Source: an uncultured Bacilli bacterium
Lineage (GTDB): Bacteria; Bacillota_I; Bacilli_A; RF39; UBA660
Direction of reading: 5' to 3'
NCBI GenBank assembly: GCA_910585045.1
Contig: CAJUCD010000002.1
Span: forward strand, 1-64,000
Length of the DNA: 64,000 bases
Of this stretch, positions 8,565 to 17,126 are shown piece after piece. The stretch's first letter is position 1, and every line of letters begins with the position of its first letter. The notes under the pieces were generated by a model. The model did not search any database and was not told the origin of the DNA. It was given only the letters and a program-made list of their open reading frames with translations. A program made the position numbers and the translations under genes.

Positions 8565-8996
8565 ATGTTCATGGGCGAGCATCGTCATAGTATTGATGAT
8601 AAGAATAGACTTGTTATACCTTCAAGTTATCGTGATAGCTTAGGTAGTTCTTTTATAATAACTCGTGGCTTAGAGAAATGTTTATATATTTATACAGAAT
8701 CTGAGTGGCAAAAAATCGTCGACAAGTTAGCAAGTTTACCTTTTACAAAAAAAGATGCCCGAACTTTTATAAGATCTTTCTTTTCTGCTGCTGCTAATTG
8801 CACTCTTGATAAACAAGGGCGCATTAATATAACTCCCAATCAGGCTCTTTACGCCGGTTTAAACAAAGAATGTGTGATAATCGGCGCTAATGACCGTGTA
8901 GAGATTTGGTCAAAAGAAAATTGGGAAGAATTCAATTTAGAGTTTAGTGATGCTTTAGAGAGTGTAGCTGAACATCTATTTAATGGAGAAGACTAA
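8565..8996 (+). CDS. mraZ: Transcriptional regulator MraZ
   Basis: 143 residues from the ATG at 8565 (MFMGEHRHSIDDKNRLVIPS), the standard MraZ beginning; earlier in-frame starts fall within the operator repeats. Two SpoVT/AbrB-like halves are visible: the first at residues about 1-60, the second with AAANCTLDKQGRINITPNQ at about 76-95. MraZ binds tandem TGG boxes upstream of its gene, and five are present here. The stop overlaps the rsmH start (TAATG). Confidence 0.95.
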   Translation: MFMGEHRHSIDDKNRLVIPSSYRDSLGSSFIITRGLEKCLYIYTESEWQKIVDKLASLPFTKKDARTFIRSFFSAAANCTLDKQGRINITPNQALYAGLNKECVIIGANDRVEIWSKENWEEFNLEFSDALESVAEHLFNGED

Positions 8997-9922
8997 TGCA
9001 TTATAGTGTTATGCTAGAGTCAGCAATTGAAAATTTGAATATTCACAGTGACGGAGTGTATGTAGATGCCACACTAGGATATGCAGGTCATAGTAGTGAA
9101 ATATTGAAAAGAATAAAAAATGGGAAACTTTTCGCCTTTGATGCGGATAGGGAAGCAATTTCCTATTCGCGTCAATTATTACTTGAGATAGGGGAAAATT
9201 TTGAGCTTATTCATGCTAATTTTATAAATTTAGCAGAGGAGCTTGATAAAGTTAAGATGTCTCAAGTAGATGGATTCCTCTTCGATTTGGGTCTTTCTAG
9301 TCCAGAAATTGATGATGCATCACGAGGATTCAGTTTTATGAATGATGCATTACTTGATATGAGAATGGATACTTCAAGTAATATTGATGCTAAAAAGATT
9401 GTTAATCAGTATAGTGAAGAGGATTTAACAAATATTTTTTATAAGTATGCAGAAGAAGCTCGGAGTAAGGTTATAGCAAAAGGAATAGTCAATTATCGAA
9501 AGAATAAGACTATTGAGAAAACTCTTGAATTAGTAGAAATAATTAAGAGTAGTGTTGGAGCTAATTATTTTTATAAGAAACATCCTGAAAGAGAAATATT
9601 TCAAGCAATAAGAATTGAAGTTAATAGTGAGTTAAAAGCAATTGAAGTTGCATTACCAGAAGCTATTAAAAGATTAAAAGTTGGAGGAAGAATTTGCGTT
9701 ATAACATTTCATTCCTTAGAAGATAGACTTGTAAAGAATATTTTTAAAAAATATAGTGAAACAAATGAAATATTTAAAGGGTTACCTGATAAAGATATAC
9801 CTTTAGAATATAGACCTTTAATTAAACTAGTTAATAAAAAACCGATTTTACCTAGTGAGCAAGAATTAAAGGAAAATAGTAGAAGTAAAAGTGCAAAATT
9901 AAGAGTAATTGAAAGGATATAA
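8996..9922 (+). CDS. rsmH: 16S rRNA (cytosine-N4) methyltransferase RsmH
   Basis: 308 residues. RsmH adds the N4 methyl of m4Cm1402 in 16S rRNA using SAM. The SAM-binding loop (YVDATLGYAGHSSEILKR, residues about 21-38), the LFDLGLSSPEIDDASRGFSF block and the C-terminal CVITFHSLEDRLVKNIFK block are all present. Start overlaps the mraZ stop by one base. Second gene of the conserved division cluster. Confidence 0.96.
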   Translation: MHYSVMLESAIENLNIHSDGVYVDATLGYAGHSSEILKRIKNGKLFAFDADREAISYSRQLLLEIGENFELIHANFINLAEELDKVKMSQVDGFLFDLGLSSPEIDDASRGFSFMNDALLDMRMDTSSNIDAKKIVNQYSEEDLTNIFYKYAEEARSKVIAKGIVNYRKNKTIEKTLELVEIIKSSVGANYFYKKHPEREIFQAIRIEVNSELKAIEVALPEAIKRLKVGGRICVITFHSLEDRLVKNIFKKYSETNEIFKGLPDKDIPLEYRPLIKLVNKKPILPSEQELKENSRSKSAKLRVIERI

Positions 9923-9926
9923 ACTT

Positions 9927-10226
9927 ATGAGAACAAAAAAAGTTAAAAGAGTAAAATTATTAAAGGGTGAAAAATTTATGTTTTTCTTAGTAGTTTTATT
10001 TGGTTTTGTAATTATGCCAGCTTCTTGGGTTTATACCAAAGCACTTTTATCTGAAACAAATATTGAACTTGAAAAAGTTAGAACAAAAATAAATAGACAA
10101 AATAATACAAATGAAGCTTTAGGAATGCAAATAGATGAATTGGCTTCAATAGATAATATTCAAAATATTGCAAGTGAGAACGGTTTGTCTTATAATAATA
10201 GTAATATTAAAACTATTAATGACTAA
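9927..10226 (+). CDS. ftsL: Cell division protein FtsL-like
   Basis: 99 residues from the ATG at 9927, with GAAAGGA at 9911-9917. A basic N-tail is followed by one membrane segment at about 18-38 (FMFFLVVLFGFVIMPASWVY) and a coiled-coil-like tail (ETNIELEKVRTKINRQNN). FtsL is poorly conserved and is called here from size, topology and its place between rsmH and pbpB. It would bridge DivIC and the division PBP at the septum. Confidence 0.8.
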   Translation: MRTKKVKRVKLLKGEKFMFFLVVLFGFVIMPASWVYTKALLSETNIELEKVRTKINRQNNTNEALGMQIDELASIDNIQNIASENGLSYNNSNIKTIND

Positions 10227-10237
10227 AGGAGATAAAT

Positions 10238-12343
10238 ATGAATAAGCGAAAGAAAATAACAAGAGTTAGAATTAGTAAATTTTTTATTCTTTTATTTGCT
10301 TTTGCTTTTTTAATGGGTATTTTTAAACTTTTTTACGTAGCTTTGAGTTCTTCGGTTGATGGAATAAATTTAACAGAATTTGCTAATAATCGAAATACAG
10401 TTAAGAAAACTTTATATGCTTTTAGAGGGAATATTTATGATGTACATGGTGATGTTATTGCTCAGAATGCTAATTCTTATACTTTAATTGCTTATTTAAG
10501 TGAATCTAGAACTACAAATCCTAATAAGCCTCAACATGTTGTAGATAAAGAGAGTACTGCTAAGGCTTTAGCGGATATTTTAGATATGGAATATGAATAT
10601 GTTTTAGGTCGTTTAAATACAAAAAATGCTTATCAAGTAGAATTTGGAGCAAAGGGTAAGAATTTATCAGAAAATAAGAAAGTAGAAATAGATTCTTTGG
10701 CTTTGCCAGGAATAGATTTTATTGCGGGGAGTAAAAGGTATTATAAGAAATCAAAAATGGCATCTTATATTGTTGGTTATGCTAAACCAAATGAAGATGG
10801 TGAAATAGTTGGAGAAATGGGGATAGAATCGCATTATAATAATGTATTAAAAGGCCAAGATGGTGAAACAGAATATCAAAGAGATGCTTATGGTTATCAG
10901 ATGGGTGAGGCTTATACTAAAGATCCTGTAAGTGGTAGTGATATTTATTTGACACTAGATTCGCAAATTCAACTTATATTAGAAGATGCAGTGCATAATT
11001 TGGAGGAAAATAATGAGTTTGCTTGGTTTACTTTTACAGTTATGAATGCTAAAACGGGAGCAATTGTAGGTAGTGCATCAAGTCCTAATTTTAATCCAAA
11101 TACTTTAGAAGGTTTAACTAATTATGTTAATCCCCTAGTCGGTTATACTTATGAGCCAGGTAGTACTATGAAAATATTTTCATGGTTAGCAGCGATGGAA
11201 AATAATATGTATAATGGTGAAGAGGAATTTATGTCTGGAACAATAAATGTAGCAGGTGCCACAATTAAAGACTTTAATAATTCTGGTTGGGGAAAAATAA
11301 CTTATGATAGAGGTTTTGCATATTCTTCAAATGTTGGAGCAACCAATTTAGCTTTAAGGCTTGGAAGTGCAAAATTAAAAGATTTTTATGAATCATTAGG
11401 TTTTGGGTCAAAAACAGGAATTGAATTGCCAGGTGAGGAAAAAGGAATAATTCGTCTTACTTATGAGTCAGAATTAGCAACAGCTTCTTATGGTCAAGGA
11501 ATTACTACTACACCAATTCAAAATTTGCAAGCTTTAAGTATTTTAACTAATAATGGAGTGATGTTAAAACCTTATATAGTTGATAAAATTGTAAATGATA
11601 AAGGAGAAGTTACTTATAAAGGAGAGAGAACAGAGCTTGGTCAAAAAGTCTCTAGTAGTTCTGTTAAAAAAATGCATACTTTAATGTATGATGTAGTTTA
11701 TAATGGTTTAAGTAAAATTTGGCAACCTAATAATGTTACTCTAATGGGAAAGACGGGTACAGCTCAAATTGCAAGTCCTAATGGTGGCTATTTAACAGGA
11801 ACAGTTAATTATATTAGAAGTTTTGCGGGAATATTTCCGTATGAAAATCCAGAATATATTTTTTATGTATCAGCAAAACAAATAGATGGTGGAGCAAGCG
11901 CAGTTGCAAAAGTTGTTACAAAAGCGATAGAAAGTATTGCTAATTATGCTAATATTACAAATAAAGAATCAGAATTAGATTTATCGAAAGTAATTTTACT
12001 TAATAGTTATATAAGTGGCGATGTAATTTTAACTAAAGAGGAACTAGAAAAGCTTAAACTTCAAGCTATTATAGTAGGTAATGGTAAGATAGTTATAAAT
12101 CAATATCCTCTAAAAAAGACGAATGTTTTAGTGGGAAGTAAAGTATTTTTGTTAACAGAAGGTTCGGAGTATTTAATGCCAGATATAAGAGGTTGGAGTA
12201 GTAGTGAAGTTATGAATTTCTGTAATATTATTGGTTTAAAATATGAATTTACAGGTTTTGGAAGGGTAACTCAGTTTAATATTGGTGTCAATGAGGTTAT
12301 AGATTTATCAAAAACATTACAAGTTACTTTAAGTAATGAATAA
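10238..12343 (+). CDS. pbpB: Class B penicillin-binding protein (division transpeptidase) with PASTA
   Basis: 701 residues: N-terminal anchor about 13-36, PBP dimerisation domain about 50-230, transpeptidase about 250-570, and one PASTA-like unit at the end (LMPDIRGWSSSEVMNFC). Active-site motifs are Ser309-x-x-Lys312 (STMK), Ser-Ser-Asn (YSSNVG) and KTGTAQ. It crosslinks peptidoglycan at the septum. Position after ftsL matches Bacillus pbpB. A second class B PBP lies at 43962. Confidence 0.92.
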   Translation: MNKRKKITRVRISKFFILLFAFAFLMGIFKLFYVALSSSVDGINLTEFANNRNTVKKTLYAFRGNIYDVHGDVIAQNANSYTLIAYLSESRTTNPNKPQHVVDKESTAKALADILDMEYEYVLGRLNTKNAYQVEFGAKGKNLSENKKVEIDSLALPGIDFIAGSKRYYKKSKMASYIVGYAKPNEDGEIVGEMGIESHYNNVLKGQDGETEYQRDAYGYQMGEAYTKDPVSGSDIYLTLDSQIQLILEDAVHNLEENNEFAWFTFTVMNAKTGAIVGSASSPNFNPNTLEGLTNYVNPLVGYTYEPGSTMKIFSWLAAMENNMYNGEEEFMSGTINVAGATIKDFNNSGWGKITYDRGFAYSSNVGATNLALRLGSAKLKDFYESLGFGSKTGIELPGEEKGIIRLTYESELATASYGQGITTTPIQNLQALSILTNNGVMLKPYIVDKIVNDKGEVTYKGERTELGQKVSSSSVKKMHTLMYDVVYNGLSKIWQPNNVTLMGKTGTAQIASPNGGYLTGTVNYIRSFAGIFPYENPEYIFYVSAKQIDGGASAVAKVVTKAIESIANYANITNKESELDLSKVILLNSYISGDVILTKEELEKLKLQAIIVGNGKIVINQYPLKKTNVLVGSKVFLLTEGSEYLMPDIRGWSSSEVMNFCNIIGLKYEFTGFGRVTQFNIGVNEVIDLSKTLQVTLSNE

Positions 12344-12381
12344 ATATTAGAAGTTAGCTCATAATAATAACAGGTGAGAGC

Positions 12382-12549
12382 ATGAAAGATGTAAACTGTT
12401 ATTATGAAGGATTTGTAGAATCGGATAAGAGAATAGATTTTTTAAAATATGGTTTATTAAACGATTTTGGACCTAATTTAGAAAAAAATAAAAATAATAT
12501 TTATAATGAGGATAAAATAATTAAGAAAGTGTGTAACCATAGAGGTTAG
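12382..12549 (+). CDS. Small protein of unknown function (55 aa)
   Basis: 55 codons from an ATG preceded by AGGTGAG. It is polar, starts MKDVNCYYEGFVES and ends KKVCNHRG, with no membrane segment or known motif. It follows pbpB by 38 bases and converges with the reverse gene ending at 12558. A weak hairpin (TAACC/GGTTA at 12534-12548, then a T-run) overlaps its end. It may be a real small gene or a remnant; the ribosome site and use of the normal codons argue for real. Confidence 0.5.
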   Translation: MKDVNCYYEGFVESDKRIDFLKYGLLNDFGPNLEKNKNNIYNEDKIIKKVCNHRG

Positions 12550-12557
12550 ACATTTTT

Positions 12558-12917
12558 TTATTGGTTCTTTTTTATATTATTTAACTCTTGTTGAAGTTTA
12601 GCAACAGCATCTAATAAAAAATCTACTTCAAGACGCTGATTTTGATTACTTTTACTATTATTAGCATAATAACTACCACCACTTTTATGTTCTTTACTGT
12701 TTATATTAATATTATTGTGTTCAATTCGACCTTCGATAAGTTGTTGTTGAGCAGCATTAGTAAGCATAAATTGTCCCACTAGAATAAGCCAATTTCCAAT
12801 GCTATTTTGTTCGTTAGCGTCATAGTCACCTATTAAAGCAGAGCCAACTAAAACAGCAAGAAAGGAGAATACTTGAGGGTTAATATTAGGAGGAAAGTTT
12901 TCGACATTTTTATGCAT
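12558..12917 (-). CDS. Small protein with hydrophobic N-terminal half, unknown function
   Basis: 119 residues with a strong AAGGAGG site just before the ATG. Residues about 12-32 (NPQVFSFLAVLVGSALIGDY) and 42-56 (GNWLILVGQFMLTNA) are hydrophobic, with NEQNSIGNW between them and AAQQQLIEGR after; then a Ser/Asn-rich linker and a short coiled-coil end (LLDAVAKLQQELNNIKK). The layout resembles small uncharacterised proteins common in spore-forming Firmicutes, but I cannot name the family. It is transcribed divergently from engB. Confidence 0.7.
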   Translation of the reverse strand: MHKNVENFPPNINPQVFSFLAVLVGSALIGDYDANEQNSIGNWLILVGQFMLTNAAQQQLIEGRIEHNNININSKEHKSGGSYYANNSKSNQNQRLEVDFLLDAVAKLQQELNNIKKNQ

Positions 12918-12968
12918 GATAAATCCTCCTTATCTTTTTATATTTTATTCAATTTGGTGATACTTAAT

Positions 12969-12997
12969 TTGCAATAATATGAAAAATATAATATAAT
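12969..12997 (+). promoter_or_regulatory. Promoter for engB
   Basis: TTGCAA (12969-12974), 17-base spacer, TATAAT (12992-12997), 18 bases before the engB start. Confidence 0.7.
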
Positions 12998-13014
12998 ATG
13001 TTTAGGTGATTAAA

Positions 13015-13593
13015 GTGCAAATGAATTATGTTGATTTAGCTTGTATGGCAGTTAGGACTAGTCAATATCCTGATGATAATTTGCCAGAATTTTTGTTAGT
13101 GGGCAGAAGTAATGTTGGAAAATCTAGTTTTATTAATACGATAATTGATAGGAAGAATTATGCTCATACTTCATCAAAACCTGGAAAAACACAGACTTTA
13201 AATTTTTATATGATTAATAAAAAGTTTTATTTGGTGGATGTTCCAGGTTATGGTTATGCTGCAGTTAGTCAAGATAGACAAAAAAAGTTTGGAGTAATGA
13301 TTGAAGATTATATAAAAAGTAGAGATAATTTAAAGTGTGTGTTTATGCTAGTAGATTATCGTCATAAACCAACCGAAGATGATGTTTTAATGTATGAGTT
13401 TTTAAAATTTTATAATCTTAAAATACAAGTTATTGCAACGAAATTTGATAAAGTGAAGAAAAGTGCTAGAGAAAAGCAAAATAAATTAATTAAAGATACA
13501 TTAAAATTAGAAAGTGAGGACTTTATAACTTTTTCAACAGTTTCTAAAAAAGGAAAAGATGAGGTTTTGGAGGTTATAAAGGGATTAATATGA
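13015..13593 (+). CDS. engB: Ribosome biogenesis GTPase EngB (YsxC/YihA)
   Basis: About 193 residues. It is a small GTPase needed for late 50S assembly. Motifs: G1 GRSNVGKSS, G2 region SKPGKTQT, G3 DVPGYG, G4 TKFDK, G5-like TVSKKG. The start is most likely GTG at 13015, because AGGTGA (13004-13009) is five bases upstream; ATG at 13021 and GTG at 13006 are alternatives. The last codons overlap the next gene (ATGA). Confidence 0.94.
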   Translation: MQMNYVDLACMAVRTSQYPDDNLPEFLLVGRSNVGKSSFINTIIDRKNYAHTSSKPGKTQTLNFYMINKKFYLVDVPGYGYAAVSQDRQKKFGVMIEDYIKSRDNLKCVFMLVDYRHKPTEDDVLMYEFLKFYNLKIQVIATKFDKVKKSAREKQNKLIKDTLKLESEDFITFSTVSKKGKDEVLEVIKGLI

Positions 13594-14132
13594 TTGAATT
13601 AAATATTGAAAAGAATTTTGTAAGTGATTATGTTGTATTTGATTTGGAAACAACAGGTTTAGATCCATATATGGATGATATTATTGAGATAGGCGCTTTA
13701 AAATATAAAAATGATGAATTGGTAGATGAATTTAGTGTGTTAATAAACCCTAAAAAGCCTATTAGTGAGGTTATTACAAAAATTACAGGGATAGATGATA
13801 AAATGGTTAGTGATGCTCCAACTATAGAAGAAGTATTACCAAAATTTATGGAGTTTATTGGAGATTTTGTTTTAATTGCCCATAATTCAAGCTTTGATTT
13901 GTCATTTATTGAAGATAACATTAAAAGACTTAAATTGCCAATGATTAATAATAAGAATATTGATACAGTGGAAATAGCAAGAAAGTATTTGCCACAAGTT
14001 TATAATTATAAGTTAACAACTTTAAAAAATTATTTTAAGCTAGATTTTGGTTCACATAGAAGTGTTGATGATTGCCGAACTACGAATTATGTTTATCAGT
14101 ATTGTAAAAAGAAAGCTTTAGTTAATAACTAG
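13590..14132 (+). CDS. DnaQ-type 3'-5' exonuclease
   Basis: 180 residues, an isolated DEDDh exonuclease domain like the epsilon/PolC proofreading module. Catalytic motifs in order: ExoI VFDLETTGLD, ExoII AHNSSFDLSF, ExoIII HRSVDDCRTT with the active-site His. It lacks any polymerase or helicase domain. Overlaps engB by four bases, so it is likely co-translated. It could act in proofreading, repair or RNA trimming. Confidence 0.88.
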   Translation: MIELNIEKNFVSDYVVFDLETTGLDPYMDDIIEIGALKYKNDELVDEFSVLINPKKPISEVITKITGIDDKMVSDAPTIEEVLPKFMEFIGDFVLIAHNSSFDLSFIEDNIKRLKLPMINNKNIDTVEIARKYLPQVYNYKLTTLKNYFKLDFGSHRSVDDCRTTNYVYQYCKKKALVNN

Positions 14133-14193
14133 AGTTTTTTATTTGTTTTTTTAATTTTTTCGTGTATAATAATGACTAATTTTGGTGGTTATT

Positions 14194-15216
14194 ATGGATT
14201 TAGAAATGATAAAAATCTTTAATCTTTATTATGCAAAACAATTATATGATGCGATAGAACAAGTAATGCCTAAACTTATACAAGCTTTTATAAATGTTTA
14301 TGGTAAGTCTCATGCAGATTATATAAGAGATAGATTACAAAATATAGTTTATACTTTTACTATTTCAAAGTCATTTTTGAATAGAGGTGTTATTCTTGAT
14401 GATAATAATGAAGAAGATACTTATATAAAAGATTTGTATAATAGATATGTTTCTTATTTAGAGAATAAAAGAAAAAATTTGAGTGATGAAGAAGATAGAG
14501 ATTTTACTATTAAAAATTATAAAGTTTTTTCAGAGTTTGATGATGAATGGTTTTTAGATTCTAGTTTATTTGATGCTTTAAAGGATGATTGTCCTTTAGT
14601 TACAAATTTTTTCTATCAGATGGAAGAAGATGCACCTTCATGTATTGGTAAAGCAGTATTTTTGCCGATTATTACAATTAATTTTTATATATTAGTGCAT
14701 GAATTAAATCATGCGCTTGCTAATGATTCTTATTTGCTTACTCATGATGATGAATTTTTAGAGACTAATTTCTTTATGAGTGGTGATGGGGATTATTATG
14801 AGGAATCAGAAGAATTAATAAATGATTTTATTGCGGGAAAAGTAATAAGAGAATTCCAAAGAATTGGAGGAGTAATTCCTGATGCTTTAAAAAGATATAA
14901 TTTTAATTCGAGTTATCAAGCTAATGATTTTTTGGTAGAATATTTTTATAATTCATTAGAACCTCTTATTTTAAAAGGTTATATAAGTGGTAATCATAAT
15001 ATAAGAAATATAGTAGGCGAAGATAATTGGATGCTTGTAATGAAATTGATTAATAGTTTATTTCATAAAGAAGATATATATCCAGAAGATGTTATTCCGT
15101 TAATTGATATGGTTGGATTAATGCGAATGAAGTTTTTGACTCATAATGTTTCTGATAATAAATCTTTTGTAAGAGAATTAAAACGTAAAGGAGTAAAATT
15201 AAAGAGTACTCTATAA
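14194..15216 (+). CDS. Putative zinc metallopeptidase (HELNH), unknown family
   Basis: 340 residues from ATG 14194, preceded by TGGTGG. A zincin motif is visible at residues 169-173 (His-Glu-Leu-Asn-His in VHELNHALAND), inside a hydrophobic strand. About 40 residues later EESEELINDFIAGKV could offer a third metal ligand. No signal peptide, so cytoplasmic. The rest does not match a family I know. The motif supports metal-dependent hydrolysis but the call is from one short pattern. Confidence 0.6.
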   Translation: MDLEMIKIFNLYYAKQLYDAIEQVMPKLIQAFINVYGKSHADYIRDRLQNIVYTFTISKSFLNRGVILDDNNEEDTYIKDLYNRYVSYLENKRKNLSDEEDRDFTIKNYKVFSEFDDEWFLDSSLFDALKDDCPLVTNFFYQMEEDAPSCIGKAVFLPIITINFYILVHELNHALANDSYLLTHDDEFLETNFFMSGDGDYYEESEELINDFIAGKVIREFQRIGGVIPDALKRYNFNSSYQANDFLVEYFYNSLEPLILKGYISGNHNIRNIVGEDNWMLVMKLINSLFHKEDIYPEDVIPLIDMVGLMRMKFLTHNVSDNKSFVRELKRKGVKLKSTL

Positions 15217-15255
15217 TAATATAAATATATGTGTTATAATTTTTTTAGGTGTATT

Positions 15256-15963
15256 ATGAAAGTAAATAAAAGAGTATTAATAATTATTTTAGGTTGTGTG
15301 ATAGCGCTTGCAATAAGTAGTTTATTAAATTTTACTTATTATGAAGAATATAAACTATTTTATAGTAGTGAAGATTTTGGAATAACAGTTATTAAAAGTG
15401 ATGTAGATGCTAATAATAATGGAATTGATGATTATACAGATATTTTGGAAGGAGCTAGAATAGATGCTTACAATCATCCAGTTTATGATGGAAGATATTG
15501 GAATTTAGGATATCCGCCAGATAATATTGGAGTTTGTACAGATGTGATATGGCGAGCTTTTAAACATGCAGGATATAATTTAAGAGCTATGTTAGATAAT
15601 GATATTGAAAAATATAATAAAGAATATTATAAGATAAAACATCCTGATACAAATATAGATTTTCGTAGAGTTGGTAATTTGCATTTGTTTTTTATGAAGT
15701 ATGCAGAAGTTTTAACTAATGATATAAGTAAACTTGAGGAATGGCAACCAGGAGATATAGTTGTTTTTGGTTATGATACAGTGCATATAGGAATTATTAG
15801 TAACAAAAGAAATCGTAAAGGTGAACCTTATGTTATTCATAATTCAGGGCAAGAAGAAAGAGAAGAAGATATTTTAGCAATTAGAAATGAAATTGATCCT
15901 ATTACAGGACATTTTAGATGGAATGCTAAAGATTTAGAAGATGTTATTGTTTATTTTAAATAA
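15256..15963 (+). CDS. DUF1287 family exported protein
   Basis: 235 residues from ATG 15256 (AGGTG upstream). An N-terminal membrane or signal segment lies at about 6-24 (LIIILGCVIALAISSLLNF). The DUF1287 core is clear: GVCTDVIWRAFKHAGYNLR with the conserved Cys, then the WQPGDIVVFGYDTVHIGIIS block with the conserved Asp and His, then YVIHNSG. This is an NlpC/P60-like papain-fold layout, so an amidase or transpeptidase acting on cell-wall peptides is plausible, though the family is uncharacterised. Its stop is inside the terminator stem. Confidence 0.82.
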   Translation: MKVNKRVLIIILGCVIALAISSLLNFTYYEEYKLFYSSEDFGITVIKSDVDANNNGIDDYTDILEGARIDAYNHPVYDGRYWNLGYPPDNIGVCTDVIWRAFKHAGYNLRAMLDNDIEKYNKEYYKIKHPDTNIDFRRVGNLHLFFMKYAEVLTNDISKLEEWQPGDIVVFGYDTVHIGIISNKRNRKGEPYVIHNSGQEEREEDILAIRNEIDPITGHFRWNAKDLEDVIVYFK

Positions 15964-15973
15964 CATCTTTTTA
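15939..15973 (+). terminator. Intrinsic terminator at end of DUF1287 gene
   Basis: Perfect ten-pair stem AGATGTTATT / AATAACATCT with loop GTTTATTTTA, then TTTT. The gene's last codons form the left arm. Confidence 0.8.
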
Positions 15974-16039
15974 TATGTACTAAATTTTGACAATTTTTTC
16001 ATGATAAATATGATATCTTATTTTTTCAGGGAGGATTAT

Positions 16040-16956
16040 ATGAAAAATTATTATGAAGAAATAGCAATTGTTATTGAAAATATAGAGGTTAATAGAAGGG
16101 TAAGAGAACTTCAAGATAATAGTGAAAAGTTGCAAGCTTATTGGAATATTGGAAAACTTTTAGTGGAAGCGCAAGGCGGTTATGATAGAGCTAAATATGG
16201 TGATGGATTAATAAAAAAATGGGCTTTAAAATTAGTTAATAATTATGGGAATAGTTATAATTTAAGTAATTTAAAAAGGTATAGACGTTTTTATCTTTGC
16301 TTTCCAAAAGGTGCCGCATTGCGGCACCAATTGAGTTGGACTCATATAAAAGTGTATTGTCTATAAAAAATGAGAATGAAAGAAATTATTATTTGAATTT
16401 GGTTATATTAAATAATTTATCTACCAGAGAATTAGAAACACAGATTAAAAATAAATCTTTTGAAAGACTTTCTTATGCTGATAAAGAAAATATTAAGTTG
16501 ATTTTGGATGATAATTATACTTTAACTATTAAAGATATGATTAAAGATCCTATATTAATTAAAGGAAATAATTTGCCTGATACATTAGATGAAAAAGCAG
16601 TTCATAGTTTTATTATAGAGTTACTTGAAAATAAGTTTCTAGAAATAGGGTTAGGTTTTGCTTTAATTGGTCATGAGTATAAAATAAATATTGATAATAA
16701 AACATATAGAATAGATTTGCTCTTTTTTAATGTTGAGTTAAATTGTTATGTTGTTGTTGAAGTAAAAAGAGGGGAACTAAAACATATTGATATAGGACAG
16801 CTAGATTTTTATGTTAGATATATAGATAAAACAATAAAAAAAGTGAATCATAATAAAACAATTGGTTTATTAGTGGTAAGAAAAAATAATAAATATGTTA
16901 TTCAATATACAACAAATGATGATATATATGTTACTACTTATAAAATAGTTATGTAA
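16040..16956 (+). pseudogene. DUF1016 (YhcG-type PDDEXK nuclease), frameshifted
   Basis: Two frames together make one DUF1016 protein. The first (16040-16366; good GGGAGGA site) has the N-terminal domain with AYWNIGKLLVEAQ, LSNLKRYRRFY and ends QLSWTHIKVYCL. The second continues as LSIKNENERNYYLNL, RELETQIKNKSFERL and the C-terminal nuclease domain (IGHEYKINID..YRIDLLFFN, VVVEVKRGEL). The junction is about 16350-16354; loss of one base from the codon after GTG would explain it. DUF1016 proteins are putative nucleases found with restriction and defence islands. A GC-rich 19-base palindrome lies just before the break. A base-calling error cannot be excluded. Confidence 0.8.
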
Positions 16957-17126
16957 AGATTGCTAAAATATATTGATTAATAATAAATAATATTCTATAA
17001 TTGATATAGAATAAAGCATTACATTTAGCGTTATGTATTTTAAAAAAAGGAAGTTTTGACAAGTTTTGTCGAACATAATGAATTATAAAGAATGTTTTGG
17101 TAGAATAGTTTGGAAGGATGGTTTAT

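Noticed and set aside
17058..17070. GACAA-GTT-TTGTC palindrome before the third surface-protein gene
   Set aside because: Too short to call an operator, and no promoter with proper spacing could be fixed next to it.
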